A stretch of 64,000 nucleotides of DNA from Lewinellaceae bacterium. GTDB taxonomy: Bacteria > Bacteroidota > Bacteroidia > Chitinophagales > Saprospiraceae. Made by a program: the position numbers and the translations under genes. The notes beneath the pieces were generated by a model, which was not told the DNA's origin, searched no databases, and saw nothing but the letters and a program-made list of their open reading frames with translations. The stretch spans positions 62,001 to 126,000 of the forward strand of contig JACJYC010000013.1 in the NCBI GenBank assembly GCA_020636325.1, given 5' to 3'. Below, in pieces: positions 34,072-42,605 of the stretch; the first letter of the stretch is position 1, and every line of letters begins with the position of its first letter.

Positions 34072-36359
34072 CAGTTCTCGATGTAGTACCCCTTGCCGTA
34101 ATAACCGTTCTCCTTGCTCAGCTTCACGTCGTTGAGCACGATGAACGGTTGGGGCAATTTGTTCTTTTTGGCAATGTCCTCGATGATCTGCAGCTGGTTT
34201 TTCGGCGTATAGGCCGAGCGGACCACATACATCGTTACGTCGGCTACGTCGCGCAGGTGCAGGGCATCCGCTACCAGCCCTACCGGCGGCGTATCGATGA
34301 CGATGAAATCATAGCGTTCGCGCATTTCCTCGATCAGGCGGCGCAGGCGTTCCGACAGGATCAGTTCGCTCGGATTCGTCGGTTTGGGGCCGCAGGAAAT
34401 GATGTCCAGGTTCTCGTGGGTCTCCCCATGCCGGATGATCTTTTCCACGCCGATCTTCGGATTGGCCAGGTAGTCGACCACCCCGGTCTGCTGCTCTTCG
34501 CCGTTTGCCGGTTTGCTGGGTTTGCGCAGGTCCAGCTCCATCAGCAGCGCCCGTTTGCCGGCCAGCGCCTGGGTCATGGCCAGGTTTCTGGCGATATAGG
34601 ATTTACCCTCGCCGGAAATGCTGGAAGTGACCATCAGCACTTTGAAGGTGCGCCCCGGGGCAATGAACGACAGGTTCGCCCGCAACAGCCGGAACATCTC
34701 CGCCGCTGCCGTAGCGCTGTTTTCCTTGATGGCAAAATGTCCGTTTTTCTTGCTGTGCGCCAGAATCCCGGCTACCTGCACTTTGGTGGCTTTTTCAATA
34801 TCGTTCTCGGTCTGGACCTTGTCATTCATGGAGGAAAGCAGGAAAATCAGGCCTGCCGGCAGCCCCAGCCCCAGGAAAAAAGCCACCAAAGCCGCCTGCG
34901 CGGGCTTGGGACTGATGGGGTGGCCCGCTTTCGGCGGTTCGATTACTTTTCCGGCGCTGTCGGTGATGGCCAGCGAGATGATGGCTTCCTCCCGCTTTTG
35001 GAGGAGGTACAGGTACAGGCTTTCCTTGATATTCTTATCCCTTTCGCGCTCGACCAGCTGGCGTTCCTGGCCGGGCAGGCTCTGTATCCTCGATTCGAGG
35101 TCATTTTTAAAGGCGACATTGGCGTTCCTCGACAATTCGAGGTTGTCCTTGATCGTCCGGATGCTGGCCACGATGGTCTGCCGGAGGTTTTGGATCTGCT
35201 TGTCGATCATTTGCACCTCGCTGTGTTTCGGCCCTTTCACCGCCCGGACGCTGACCCGTTGCCGGAGCAGATCGTTGAAGGCCTGGAGCTGACCGGGAAG
35301 CGTCTGATCGCTCAGGTTGGGATAAGTGGGTACAAATTCGAACGTATCGCGGTTTCTGGACAGGTAGTTCTCGATCGTGTTCAGGATCTGGAGCTGGATG
35401 TCCTTTTCGTTGATCTCCTTGCCGAAGTTGGTCAGTTCCTGCATCAGCAGGTTGCCCTCCTGGCTGAGTTCGAGGGTATTGTTCTGCCGTTTGAAGGCCG
35501 CTACGCTGAACTCGGCCTCAGCCAGTTCGCGCGAAACCAGGTCGATCCGGTCATTGATCAGGTCAAGGCTGTTTTCGTAAACCCTGTTCTTGTCCTGAAT
35601 GGACTGGATATTGTATTCTTCAAACAGGGTGGAAAGGACCTCTTCCGCCCGTTTGGCCACATGGTCCTGAATGCCCACCTGCAAGGTGCTCGATTCCTGC
35701 CCCATGGCCGAAACGCTCAGCTCTTTGGCCAGCCCTTTCGCCATATCGGCCGGCGGCAGAATGGTAATGACGATGGGTTTATTGAAACTGAAACGCGTAT
35801 CGCGGGTCAGGTTGAGGTACCCCATCGGCAGGTGCAGGTCTTTGCCGAATTCTCCGAGAAACTCCGTTTCTTCCAGTTTGTAGTCCTTGTAGGCCTTTTC
35901 ATCCAGTTTGATCCGGTAGCCGCCGACCTTATCGACGCTTATGGTGGCCATCAGGGCGGAATCCGGCCATTCCGGTTTCCAGTCCACCACTTTCAGCGGC
36001 GATTCCTTGTACAGGTCGCGATTCATGAAGCGGCCTTCTTCTGCAAAATTGTACTGGATATTCAGCCGCCTGACCACTTTTTCCATCAGGGGAACCGCCC
36101 CGAGTACGTGGATCTCGTTTTCCAGCTTCTTGCTCTTCTTGTTGATGCCGAGGTCGTTGAAAATGGACTCTTCCAGCAACTGGCCGCCGCGTTCTTCGTC
36201 CTTGATGAGCAGCATGGCGTCGGCCTGGTACAATTTCGGCGTGGACTTGAGATAGAAATACGCCCCCCCCACGGCCAGCGGGAGAAACAGGGCGAACAGG
36301 TACCAATACTTCAGGGCCAGGGTGAATATCCGCCTGAAATTGATTTTATCTTCGTTCAT
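34071..36359 (-). CDS. wzc: Wzc-like polysaccharide co-polymerase and tyrosine kinase
   Basis: A 762-residue inner-membrane protein. Domains in order: first helix (about 15-35), Wzz domain, a long coiled periplasmic region (about 250-450), the GNVR-type motif, second helix (about 505-525, AALVAFFLGLGLPAGLIFLL) and a cytoplasmic BY-kinase. Kinase motifs: Walker A SSISGEGKSYIARNLA, Walker A' LLMELDLRKPSKP, and Walker B FIVIDTPPVG. The tail NGYYGKGYYIEN holds four tyrosines, the expected autophosphorylation cluster. It works with Wza in export and chain-length control, and is dephosphorylated by the CpsB-type phosphatase encoded upstream. It overlaps wzx by one base. Confidence 0.93.
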   Translation of the reverse strand: MNEDKINFRRIFTLALKYWYLFALFLPLAVGGAYFYLKSTPKLYQADAMLLIKDEERGGQLLEESIFNDLGINKKSKKLENEIHVLGAVPLMEKVVRRLNIQYNFAEEGRFMNRDLYKESPLKVVDWKPEWPDSALMATISVDKVGGYRIKLDEKAYKDYKLEETEFLGEFGKDLHLPMGYLNLTRDTRFSFNKPIVITILPPADMAKGLAKELSVSAMGQESSTLQVGIQDHVAKRAEEVLSTLFEEYNIQSIQDKNRVYENSLDLINDRIDLVSRELAEAEFSVAAFKRQNNTLELSQEGNLLMQELTNFGKEINEKDIQLQILNTIENYLSRNRDTFEFVPTYPNLSDQTLPGQLQAFNDLLRQRVSVRAVKGPKHSEVQMIDKQIQNLRQTIVASIRTIKDNLELSRNANVAFKNDLESRIQSLPGQERQLVERERDKNIKESLYLYLLQKREEAIISLAITDSAGKVIEPPKAGHPISPKPAQAALVAFFLGLGLPAGLIFLLSSMNDKVQTENDIEKATKVQVAGILAHSKKNGHFAIKENSATAAAEMFRLLRANLSFIAPGRTFKVLMVTSSISGEGKSYIARNLAMTQALAGKRALLMELDLRKPSKPANGEEQQTGVVDYLANPKIGVEKIIRHGETHENLDIISCGPKPTNPSELILSERLRRLIEEMRERYDFIVIDTPPVGLVADALHLRDVADVTMYVVRSAYTPKNQLQIIEDIAKKNKLPQPFIVLNDVKLSKENGYYGKGYYIEN

Positions 36360-36367
36360 GGGACTTT

Positions 36368-37159
36368 TTATTTAATGGATAAGCCGGCAATGAAAGTGAT
36401 GAGGCTGACAACAGGGAAAAAGATGCCGGAATACCGCTGGAAGAAATCGCCCTGCGTAGCATATTGCTTGGCTTTCAGCGGTTCGACATAAACCACGTCG
36501 TTGGGCCGCAGATAAAAATAAGGGGACTGGAACAACGTAGGGTCCTGGGTATTGATCCGGTTGATCTCCCTGACCTTGTTCCGTTCCCGGATGATCAAAA
36601 CATTATTCCTTTTGGCGTAAGGCGTAAAATCCCCGGCCATGCCGAGGGCTTCCAGGATGTTGAGCCTTTCATTGGGAATGGTATAGACATTCGGCCTGAG
36701 CACTTCCCCCATGATGGTGATCCTGAAATTGAGGAAGCGCACCTGGACGGTGGCATCGGGGTAATAATCCTTGATCTTGGTGGAAATTTCTTCCCGCAGA
36801 TCAAGGACGGTTTTACCTTCCGCATGCACGGCGCCGATATAGGGAATATAGATATTGCCCGCTTCATCGACCCGGTAGCCGTCTTTGACCCCCAGCGCCT
36901 GTTCTCCGGATGAAGCCGATTCCGCTTCTTTCCCTTCCTGAAAAGAAGCATTGGCTTCCTGCACCTGGCTGGAAACAAAAACGCCCAGAATATCGTCTGA
37001 TTGGATTCGGAGGACCGGTAAGCTGTCAATCGGGCCCACTTGGTTTTGAACGTTCTGCAGCATCAACATTTCAGCATGTTTGACGCCGCCGCAACTGCTG
37101 AGCAGCATAGCCGTGAAAACGGCTGTCAGAAAGGTTAATCTATCATTCATTTCTATCAT
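36368..37159 (-). CDS. wza: Wza-like outer-membrane polysaccharide export lipoprotein
   Basis: A 263-residue lipoprotein. The signal ends in a lipobox (AMLLSSC, Cys near 23). A poly_export domain follows (LRIQSDDILGVFVSS, YIPYIGAVHAEGKTVLDLREE) and an SLBB-type region (VRFLNFRITIMGEVLRPNVY, then ERLNILEALGMAGDF). The C-terminus (GIFFPVVSLITFIAGLSIK) is a single hydrophobic helix that may form the outer-membrane pore. Shorter than E. coli Wza (about 380) but normal for Bacteroidota. Start: ATG at 37159 or, three codons later, 37150. The gene precedes wzc by 8 nt. Confidence 0.92.
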   Translation of the reverse strand: MIEMNDRLTFLTAVFTAMLLSSCGGVKHAEMLMLQNVQNQVGPIDSLPVLRIQSDDILGVFVSSQVQEANASFQEGKEAESASSGEQALGVKDGYRVDEAGNIYIPYIGAVHAEGKTVLDLREEISTKIKDYYPDATVQVRFLNFRITIMGEVLRPNVYTIPNERLNILEALGMAGDFTPYAKRNNVLIIRERNKVREINRINTQDPTLFQSPYFYLRPNDVVYVEPLKAKQYATQGDFFQRYSGIFFPVVSLITFIAGLSIK

Positions 37160-37303
37160 TTTATGAAGGGAATCGCAGCCTCCCCCCCGGGCGCCCGATC
37201 ATTCCCTGTTCCCATAGTTTTTTCAATCATTTGCCGGCCGAATTGCCGTGGCCGGGCATCAATAGCGATTTTGAAAAGCGGTGAAGAAATTAGTTGACTG
37301 TTG

Positions 37304-38080
37304 CTAAAGCAGTTCCGAGTTGTGGTAGGCCTGGGCATAACTCACCTTGGCCAGGTACTGGAGCTGCTTTTCGTTGTGAATATCCGTGCCGACAAACTCG
37401 TACCAGTTGCGGTCCATGATCGCACGGGCCCGGTCGCCGATATACCTGCCGTAATAGCCGGCCGGCGACAGGGCATTCAACTGAAAGTAGCACCCCTGCT
37501 CCTTGAGGGCTTCCAGGGCGCTCCAGTTTTTGAAATAGTATCCATAGCGTTCGGGGTGCGCCAGCACGGGTTGATATCCGCGCCGCTTCAATTCGGTCAG
37601 GATCTCTTCCAGCGCCGGAAAGAGCTGCAGCGGCGACATCTCGATCAGCACCAGATTGCCGTTGATGGCCAGGAGGTTGTTGTCCTCCAGGTGCTTGATG
37701 AATCCGTCGTCCAGCATATATTCCGCTGCCAGGCCGAGTTCGACATTGATGCCGGCGGCCTTGACCGCTTTTTTGAATTTGGAGAAGACCTTCCCCAGCT
37801 TGATCGGGTCATTGTTATAGTGGTCGGCCTTGATGTGCGGCGTAGCCACGAGCTTGCTGTATCCCAGCTCCACGAGTCCTCTGACCAGGGAGAGCCCTTC
37901 TTCTTCGGTTTGGGCGCCGTCATCGACACCCGGCAGCCAATGCGCATGGATATCGACTTCCAGTTGACGGTTGACTGCGGCCAGTTGGTTCCGCTTGGGG
38001 AAGAACAGGTTTTTGAGATACTGAAGCCCGCCCGTTGGGAGCAGGGAAGGAATCGGATCTATTTTGAAAGGGGGTTTCAT
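37304..38080 (-). CDS. CpsB/CapC/YwqE-type protein-tyrosine phosphatase (PHP domain)
   Basis: A 258-residue metal-dependent phosphatase of the PHP family. Metal-site motifs are visible in order: VDIHAHWLPGVDDGAQTEEE (43-62), VATPHIKADHY (79-89), LAAEYMLDD (near 117-125), VLAHPERYGYY (near 172-182) and VGTDIHNEKQL (near 234-244). Such enzymes remove phosphate from the tyrosine tail of Wzc-type kinases, and the gene lies one position before wza-wzc. The first 40 residues are a poorly conserved extension. It is followed by a 144-nt gap before wza. Confidence 0.92.
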   Translation of the reverse strand: MKPPFKIDPIPSLLPTGGLQYLKNLFFPKRNQLAAVNRQLEVDIHAHWLPGVDDGAQTEEEGLSLVRGLVELGYSKLVATPHIKADHYNNDPIKLGKVFSKFKKAVKAAGINVELGLAAEYMLDDGFIKHLEDNNLLAINGNLVLIEMSPLQLFPALEEILTELKRRGYQPVLAHPERYGYYFKNWSALEALKEQGCYFQLNALSPAGYYGRYIGDRARAIMDRNWYEFVGTDIHNEKQLQYLAKVSYAQAYHNSELL

Positions 38081-38101
38081 AAACTTTTGGCTTTTGAATG
38101 T

Positions 38102-39097
38102 TCACAGATGGATGACCGACCCCAGCAGCGCCTCCCGGTTGAACGGATGCGGGCTGAGGGGAAGGGCAGCCAGCGGGTGGCTGTTATCCTGCAGGCCGGT
38201 TGGCTCGGCCTTTCTCATGTCAAATGCGGTCTGGATGGCTTGCTCGGCCGCTTCAATGCCGAAGCCGTTTCCTTCCAGGACACCCTGGTAGCTGAGCGTG
38301 TGCAGGTCGGTGAATCCGCCGCTGAACTCGATTTCATGCCCGTCGACGGTGATGGACCGGTAAGTCCTGGCGCCGGTGAGCTTCACCTGCTCAGGGATCG
38401 TATCGTAATTGATGCTGAGGAACCACCTGACCCGGGCCCTGGCAAACCGCATGTAGCCCGCAGCCCGGTCGTGGGTATGGAGGTGCACTTCATTCTCCTG
38501 CAGGTCGCCGAAGATCCAACCCAGCATATCAAAAAAGTGGATGCCGATATTGGTGGCAATGCCGCCGGATTTTTCCGAATCGCCTTTCCAGCTGGTGTAG
38601 TACCAGTTGCCGCGCGACGTGATATAGGTCAGGTCGACGTCATAGACCTTACCGGCGGGGCTGTTGTCCACTTCATCCTTGAGCTCAAGCAGGGCCGGAT
38701 GCAGGCGAAGCTGCAGGATATTGTTGATCCGTTTGCCGCTTTCCTGTTCGATATCCCGGAGCGCATCCAGGTTCCAGGGATTGAGGACCAGCGGTTTTTC
38801 GCAGATCACGTCGGCGCCGAGCCGAAGCCCGAAGCGGATATGAGCGTCATGGAGGTAATTGGGCGAGCAGATCGAAACGTAATCGACAGGGGTGCCTTCC
38901 CGTTTGAGGCGGCTCACGTGGCGGTCAAACCGCTCGAATTCCGTGAAGAAAGCCGCTTCCGGAAAGAAGCTGTCGATTACGCCGATGCTGTCATTCTTGT
39001 CCAGGGCCGCCACCAGGTTATTGCCTGTGTCCTTGATAGCCCTCATGTGGCGAGGTGCAATGTAACCGGCTGCGCCGATCAATACAAAATTCTTCAT
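38102..39097 (-). CDS. Gfo/Idh/MocA oxidoreductase, WlbA/WbpB-like
   Basis: A 331-residue NAD-dependent oxidoreductase. The start MKNFVLIGAAGYIAPRHMRAI, then VDYVSICSPNYLHDAHIRFGL and ADVICEKPLVLNPWNLDAL, strongly resembles WlbA/WbpB, which oxidises UDP-GlcNAcA at C3 during synthesis of diacetylated mannosaminuronic acid. The other enzymes of that path (UDP-GlcNAc dehydrogenase, dedicated C3 aminotransferase, N-acetyltransferase, epimerase) are not evident in this window, so they must be elsewhere or the substrate differs. A TAnnTTTG box 32 nt upstream suggests transcription can start here. Confidence 0.88.
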   Translation of the reverse strand: MKNFVLIGAAGYIAPRHMRAIKDTGNNLVAALDKNDSIGVIDSFFPEAAFFTEFERFDRHVSRLKREGTPVDYVSICSPNYLHDAHIRFGLRLGADVICEKPLVLNPWNLDALRDIEQESGKRINNILQLRLHPALLELKDEVDNSPAGKVYDVDLTYITSRGNWYYTSWKGDSEKSGGIATNIGIHFFDMLGWIFGDLQENEVHLHTHDRAAGYMRFARARVRWFLSINYDTIPEQVKLTGARTYRSITVDGHEIEFSGGFTDLHTLSYQGVLEGNGFGIEAAEQAIQTAFDMRKAEPTGLQDNSHPLAALPLSPHPFNREALLGSVIHL

Positions 39098-39128
39098 GCC
39101 ACGTTTTGTTTAGATGGTTGTACCTTGG

Positions 39129-39136
39129 CAAAAGTA
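39129..39136 (-). promoter_or_regulatory. Promoter -7 box for the WlbA-like gene
   Basis: TACTTTTG on the minus strand matches the Bacteroidota -7 consensus TAnnTTTG exactly and lies 32 nt before the start codon at 39097. The -33 element is weak (ATTT about 18 nt further up). Confidence 0.5.
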
Positions 39137-39351
39137 TAAGGCTCCGCCTCCGATAAATCCCATAGGGGAGTATTCCGAAACCTGAAAATTTTATGACCAT
39201 GTTTTCGGCCGGTTGAAGAGGTTGCTTCACCTCAGCTCCAGGTATTCAACCGGTCCTGGACTCCTGCCGAAAGCTTTTGCCTCCCTTTCGTCAGGAACCG
39301 TAAAAAAAGTGTGGCCGGAGTTGCCCGGCAAAATATTCCGCGGATGCCGCC

Positions 39352-39906
39352 TCAGACAGCGCCCGCTGCTTTCCGGATCGGCCTCAGCATGGCAGGTTCA
39401 ACCTGTATGCGAAGCGAGTAACCGATCTGATTAAGTTCGATGACAAAATTCTTGTTCTGATCCGTGGCCTGCAAAATGCCTTTGACCCCCGTCAAATTCC
39501 CGCCGATGATCTCGACCTCGTCGCCGACGCGGTAACCGTTCGGCTCTACTTCCACCTCAATGCCCTGCCCGACAACGCGCTGCAGGATCCGGATCTCATA
39601 ATCGGGAATAGCGATCAGATTCTGGGAAAACTTGACGAACCCGACGACATCCAGCGTTCTCAGGACCGTGACGTATTGCGCCTTGGTGATGCGCGTGAAT
39701 ATATAGGTCCCGATCAATGGAAGCTCGACGGTCCGGATGCGATTGCCGTACCGGCGGGAAAGGGTGATGATCGGCAGATAGGATTCCACACCGCTCTCCG
39801 TAAGCCGCTTATGAACAAGCTTTTCCCTTTTGTATTTGGTATAGACGGCGAACCACCTCGGCTCGGTGGCGCTCAAATGATTTTCATATGTTCCAGGGGT
39901 ATCCAT
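39352..39906 (-). CDS. UpxY-family transcription antiterminator (NusG-like)
   Basis: A 184-residue specialised NusG paralogue. The NGN domain begins at PRWFAVYTKYKREKLVHKRL (16-35) and a KOW motif is at GDEVEIIGGNLTGVKGIL (near 128-145). In Bacteroides such proteins (UpxY) are encoded first in capsule loci and prevent premature termination in the long operon by acting on the untranslated leader. The position here is the same: it is the first gene of a 36-kb one-direction locus ending in a strong terminator. A 254-nt gap follows before the next gene. The role is inferred from family and position. Confidence 0.9.
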   Translation of the reverse strand: MDTPGTYENHLSATEPRWFAVYTKYKREKLVHKRLTESGVESYLPIITLSRRYGNRIRTVELPLIGTYIFTRITKAQYVTVLRTLDVVGFVKFSQNLIAIPDYEIRILQRVVGQGIEVEVEPNGYRVGDEVEIIGGNLTGVKGILQATDQNKNFVIELNQIGYSLRIQVEPAMLRPIRKAAGAV

Positions 39907-39944
39907 CTCGAAAAGTTTTTGTTCAGAATAAAATTGGATTCCTG

Positions 39945-39952
39945 CAAAATTA
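39945..39952 (-). promoter_or_regulatory. Promoter -7 box for the antiterminator gene
   Basis: TAATTTTG on the minus strand is an exact TAnnTTTG match, 39 nt before the start at 39906. No good -33 box is seen at the usual 19-21 nt, so this promoter may be weak or need an activator. Confidence 0.45.
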
Positions 39953-40842
39953 TTCTTGTGGACAAATGTTTGGATACCGGAACCGATGTGTAAAAGGTGG
40001 GAAATCAGGATTGGTGCCCCCCTTCAATAAGTAGCAGATACTGTTCATGTTCATAGTGTTTTTTACGAACCAAGTTTGATAAAATTACCCGGGTATAGTT
40101 TCAGTTAAATCATTACAAATCAATCAAATGAATTATGACAATCTACCAATGGCAATCATTGGAACATTCAAACACAAATAAGCATACAAAGAGGGCTGCA
40201 CAAGGATTGTCTCCTTGCGCAAAGCGGGGGGTGGATGTACAAAATAGTATTTTGTGTTTAGGTTAAGGTTCTGCTATGGAATTAATCCATGAACCTGATG
40301 GGTCAGGAAAGAATGATGAACTACTAAAATTGAATTTTAGTACAGACGTTTGGGTAGAAATCAAATAATTGGAGGATCTGTGTAAAATGTCTGGAATCAA
40401 CTTAAGGTAAACGCAGTAGGATAAGTAAGGTACTTTAAATCGGTTCCGCAAAATTACTCAAGATTCCAAGCTTAAGCAAATTTTTTTATAACTTTTTTTC
40501 TGATCTGTTCAAAATCAGGCAGGCTCAATGGTCCGTTTTACGATGACGATTTTCAAAAGTTTCAGACCGGGTCCGAATTTTTTGAACTCATGCCCGTACA
40601 AAAACCTCCGGAGCGCTCAGATTCCCGCTTCGGCCATGCGTATCCCGCTTCAAAATCAGCGATCTAACATTATCCTGCCCCAAAGGCCGGGCGGGCAATT
40701 TTTATTCCTCAAAGCCCCCTTTTGCACCAAACTTTCTTTGTGCAAAAAGCCGCTCCGGATAATCCGCCGCCCGAGGCCCCTCCGGCTTTTGATCTAACTC
40801 ACTGTTATTCAATCGCTGCACTGCAAAAAAATTTTAATCCTG
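39953..40842. other. Gene-free, AT-rich, palindrome-dense region between two divergent operons
   Basis: About 890 bases without a recognisable gene; two short open frames (40263-40451 minus, 40528-40797 plus) look like chance. Palindromes crowd 40086-40345: TACCCGGGTA (40086-40095); CCAAT/ATTGG (40146-40162); TGCACAAGGA/TCCTTGCGCA with one mismatch (40197-40221); ACAAAATA-G-TATTTTGT (40239-40255); GGTTC/GAACC enclosing ATGGA/TCCAT (40267-40295); CCTGA/TCAGG (40294-40307); and 10-bp arms TACTAAAATT around one G (40322-40342). TTTTGCAC/GTGCAAAA follows at 40720-40747. It could hold operators, a structured RNA or the remnant of a mobile element. Confidence 0.65.
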
Positions 40843-40874
40843 TTTCTTTAAAAGGCGCAAAAGAATTACCTTTG
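40843..40874 (+). promoter_or_regulatory. Promoter of the ATP synthase operon
   Basis: TTTC (40843-40846), 20 nt, then TACCTTTG (40867-40874), an exact TAnnTTTG -7 box with a one-off -33 box. It lies 23 nt before the GTG start of atpB, so the leader would be only about 17 nt. Confidence 0.75.
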
Positions 40875-40897
40875 CGCGGCCTTTAAAATCAGGACAC

Positions 40898-42190
40898 GTG
40901 AACTTCAGATACGCCTTAATCTTTACAGCATCGCTCTTCATTTCGGCTTTCAGCTTGCAAGCCCAGGACCATGGTTCTTCCCATGACCAGGATCACAGTG
41001 CCCTTTCGCATGAAGAACACGGGGATCACGAAGGTTCCTGCTGCGGCCAGGAAGAACACAGCACGGAATACGATCCGGTAAGCACGGTCATGCACCACAT
41101 TGCCGACGCCAACGAATTCCATATCTGGAAGGACGTACACATGCCGCTGCCGTGCATCCTTTACGCACCCGGCCAGGGCTGGTCTTTTTTCATGTCCTCC
41201 AAATTCCATCACGGCACCCTGGCCCTCGACGGGTATGTACTCAACCACGGCCGGGTCAACCGCGTTGCCGATCCTTCCTTCCCGAAGGGAGAACAGCATA
41301 TCGACGGCGTTTGCCATGAGGCCAGGATGGTCCTGGATGCCAAAGGCGCCGAAACCGAGAAGGATTTCTACTTTGTCTGCCTCGACGGCAAACCCTACCA
41401 GCTTGATCCGCCGAGTACGCTCGACGGCGGCGTGCTGGGCGGCGGGCTCACGTCCTTTTATGATTTTTCCATCACGAAGAACGTCTTCGCCATGATCCTG
41501 GCTTCCATCCTGCTGATCCTGGTGTTTTCAGCCGTTCGCAAAGGTTATGCCCGCAATGAAGGCAAAGCGCCGTCGGGCATCCAATCCTTCTTCGAACCCT
41601 TTTTCCTTTTTGTCAAGGATGAGGTCACCCTGCCGATGATCGGCGAAAAGCACTACGAGCGCTTCCAGCCGTTCATCATGACGCTGTTCTTCTTCATCCT
41701 GTTCTGCAACCTGCTGGGGCTGATCCCCTTCTTCCCGGGCAGCGCCAACATCACAGGCAACCTCGGGGTAACCCTTACCCTCGCTGTTTTTGCCTTTATC
41801 ATTACGAACATCAACGGTAATAAAGATTACTGGGAACATATTTTCTGGATGCCCGGCATCCCGGCATGGGTCAAGTTCATCCTGACCCCGATCGAGATCC
41901 TCAGCGTGTTCATCAAGCCCTTTGCCTTGATGATCCGTTTGTTTGCCAACATTTCAGCCGGTCACATCATCATTCTGAGCCTGATCGGCCTGATCTTCGT
42001 TTTCGGCCAGAACGGCGAGAACATCGGCGGCGTATTTGCCGGCGGCATCGTAGGCGGCCTTTTCACCGCCTTCATGAACCTGATCGAATTATTGGTGGCC
42101 TTCCTGCAGGCATTCATCTTTGCCATCCTGACGGCCAGCTATATCGGCGCCGCAGTGGAAGAACACCACCACGAGGAGGCGCATCATTGA
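40898..42190 (+). CDS. atpB: F0F1 ATP synthase subunit a, with long His-rich N-terminal extension
   Basis: A 430-residue proton-channel subunit. The membrane core (about 195-415) has ITKNVFAMILASILLILVF and the key KPFALMIRLFANISAGHIII segment with the essential Arg. Unlike the 271-residue E. coli protein, it has a signal peptide (ALIFTASLFISAFSLQAQ) and an extension of about 170 residues: a His/Cys-rich part (HGSSHDQDHSALSHEEHGDH, then SCCGQEEH) and a conserved-looking part (MHHIADANEFHIW, MPLPCILY). The C-terminus ends EEHHHEEAHH. An extended subunit a with a cleavable signal is known in Bacteroidota. GTG start, supported by the promoter just upstream. First gene of the operon. Confidence 0.95.
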   Translation: MNFRYALIFTASLFISAFSLQAQDHGSSHDQDHSALSHEEHGDHEGSCCGQEEHSTEYDPVSTVMHHIADANEFHIWKDVHMPLPCILYAPGQGWSFFMSSKFHHGTLALDGYVLNHGRVNRVADPSFPKGEQHIDGVCHEARMVLDAKGAETEKDFYFVCLDGKPYQLDPPSTLDGGVLGGGLTSFYDFSITKNVFAMILASILLILVFSAVRKGYARNEGKAPSGIQSFFEPFFLFVKDEVTLPMIGEKHYERFQPFIMTLFFFILFCNLLGLIPFFPGSANITGNLGVTLTLAVFAFIITNINGNKDYWEHIFWMPGIPAWVKFILTPIEILSVFIKPFALMIRLFANISAGHIIILSLIGLIFVFGQNGENIGGVFAGGIVGGLFTAFMNLIELLVAFLQAFIFAILTASYIGAAVEEHHHEEAHH

Positions 42191-42362
42191 TTATTTTGGT
42201 TTATGATGGTTTATTTTGGTTTATGATGGTTCATTTTGGTTTATGATGGTTCATTTTGGTTTATGGCGGTTGTACACAAACAAGAATAAACAACAACAAA
42301 CAACCATAAACAAGAATAAACAACCATAAACAAGAATAAACAACCATAAACAACAAACAACA
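42187..42362. repeat. 20-bp and 11-bp repeats forming a potential large stem between atpB and atpE
   Basis: Left part: four 20-bp units of the type GGTTTATGATGGTTTATTTT (42193-42270), beginning right at the atpB stop. Right part: repeated AACAACCATAAACAAGAAT units (42280-42350). Left and right parts are roughly complementary (GTTTATGG..GGTTGT with ACAACC..ATAAAC), so the transcript could fold into a long imperfect hairpin just upstream of atpE. A related 20-bp unit lies at 50413-50520. Confidence 0.8.
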
Positions 42363-42393
42363 ATAACAATTTTTAACCATAAATTCATTACAA

Positions 42394-42588
42394 ATGGGTG
42401 CTATTGGAGCAGGTATCGCAGCATTGGGCGCAGGCCTCGGAGTAGGTCTGATCGGCAGCCGTGCAATGGAAGCCATTGCCCGTCAGCCGGAAGCCGTTAG
42501 TCTTATTCAGCGTAACATGATCCTTACCGCAGCTCTTGTAGAGGGCGCCGCACTGTTCGGCATCGTGGTAGGCATGTTGGCAAAATAA
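42394..42588 (+). CDS. atpE: F0F1 ATP synthase subunit c
   Basis: A 64-residue hairpin of two membrane helices that forms the rotor ring. Helix 1 carries the glycine repeat GAGIAALGAGLGVGLIGS, the polar loop is ARQPEA, and helix 2 has AALVEGAALFGIVVGML with the ion-binding Glu near 50. The residues around the Glu (VEGA) fit proton rather than sodium use. It is a little shorter than usual (70-80), with only a few residues missing at the N-terminus; no better ATG exists upstream. It is isolated from its neighbours by a repeat upstream and a very stable hairpin downstream, which may support its higher expression. Confidence 0.95.
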   Translation: MGAIGAGIAALGAGLGVGLIGSRAMEAIARQPEAVSLIQRNMILTAALVEGAALFGIVVGMLAK

Positions 42589-42605
42589 TTCTTTGCTGCA
42601 GAAAT

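Noticed and set aside
40263..40797. Two short open frames (62 codons minus, 89 codons plus) in the palindrome-rich gap
   Set aside because: No recognisable motif, atypical composition, and they cross the palindromes; likely chance.
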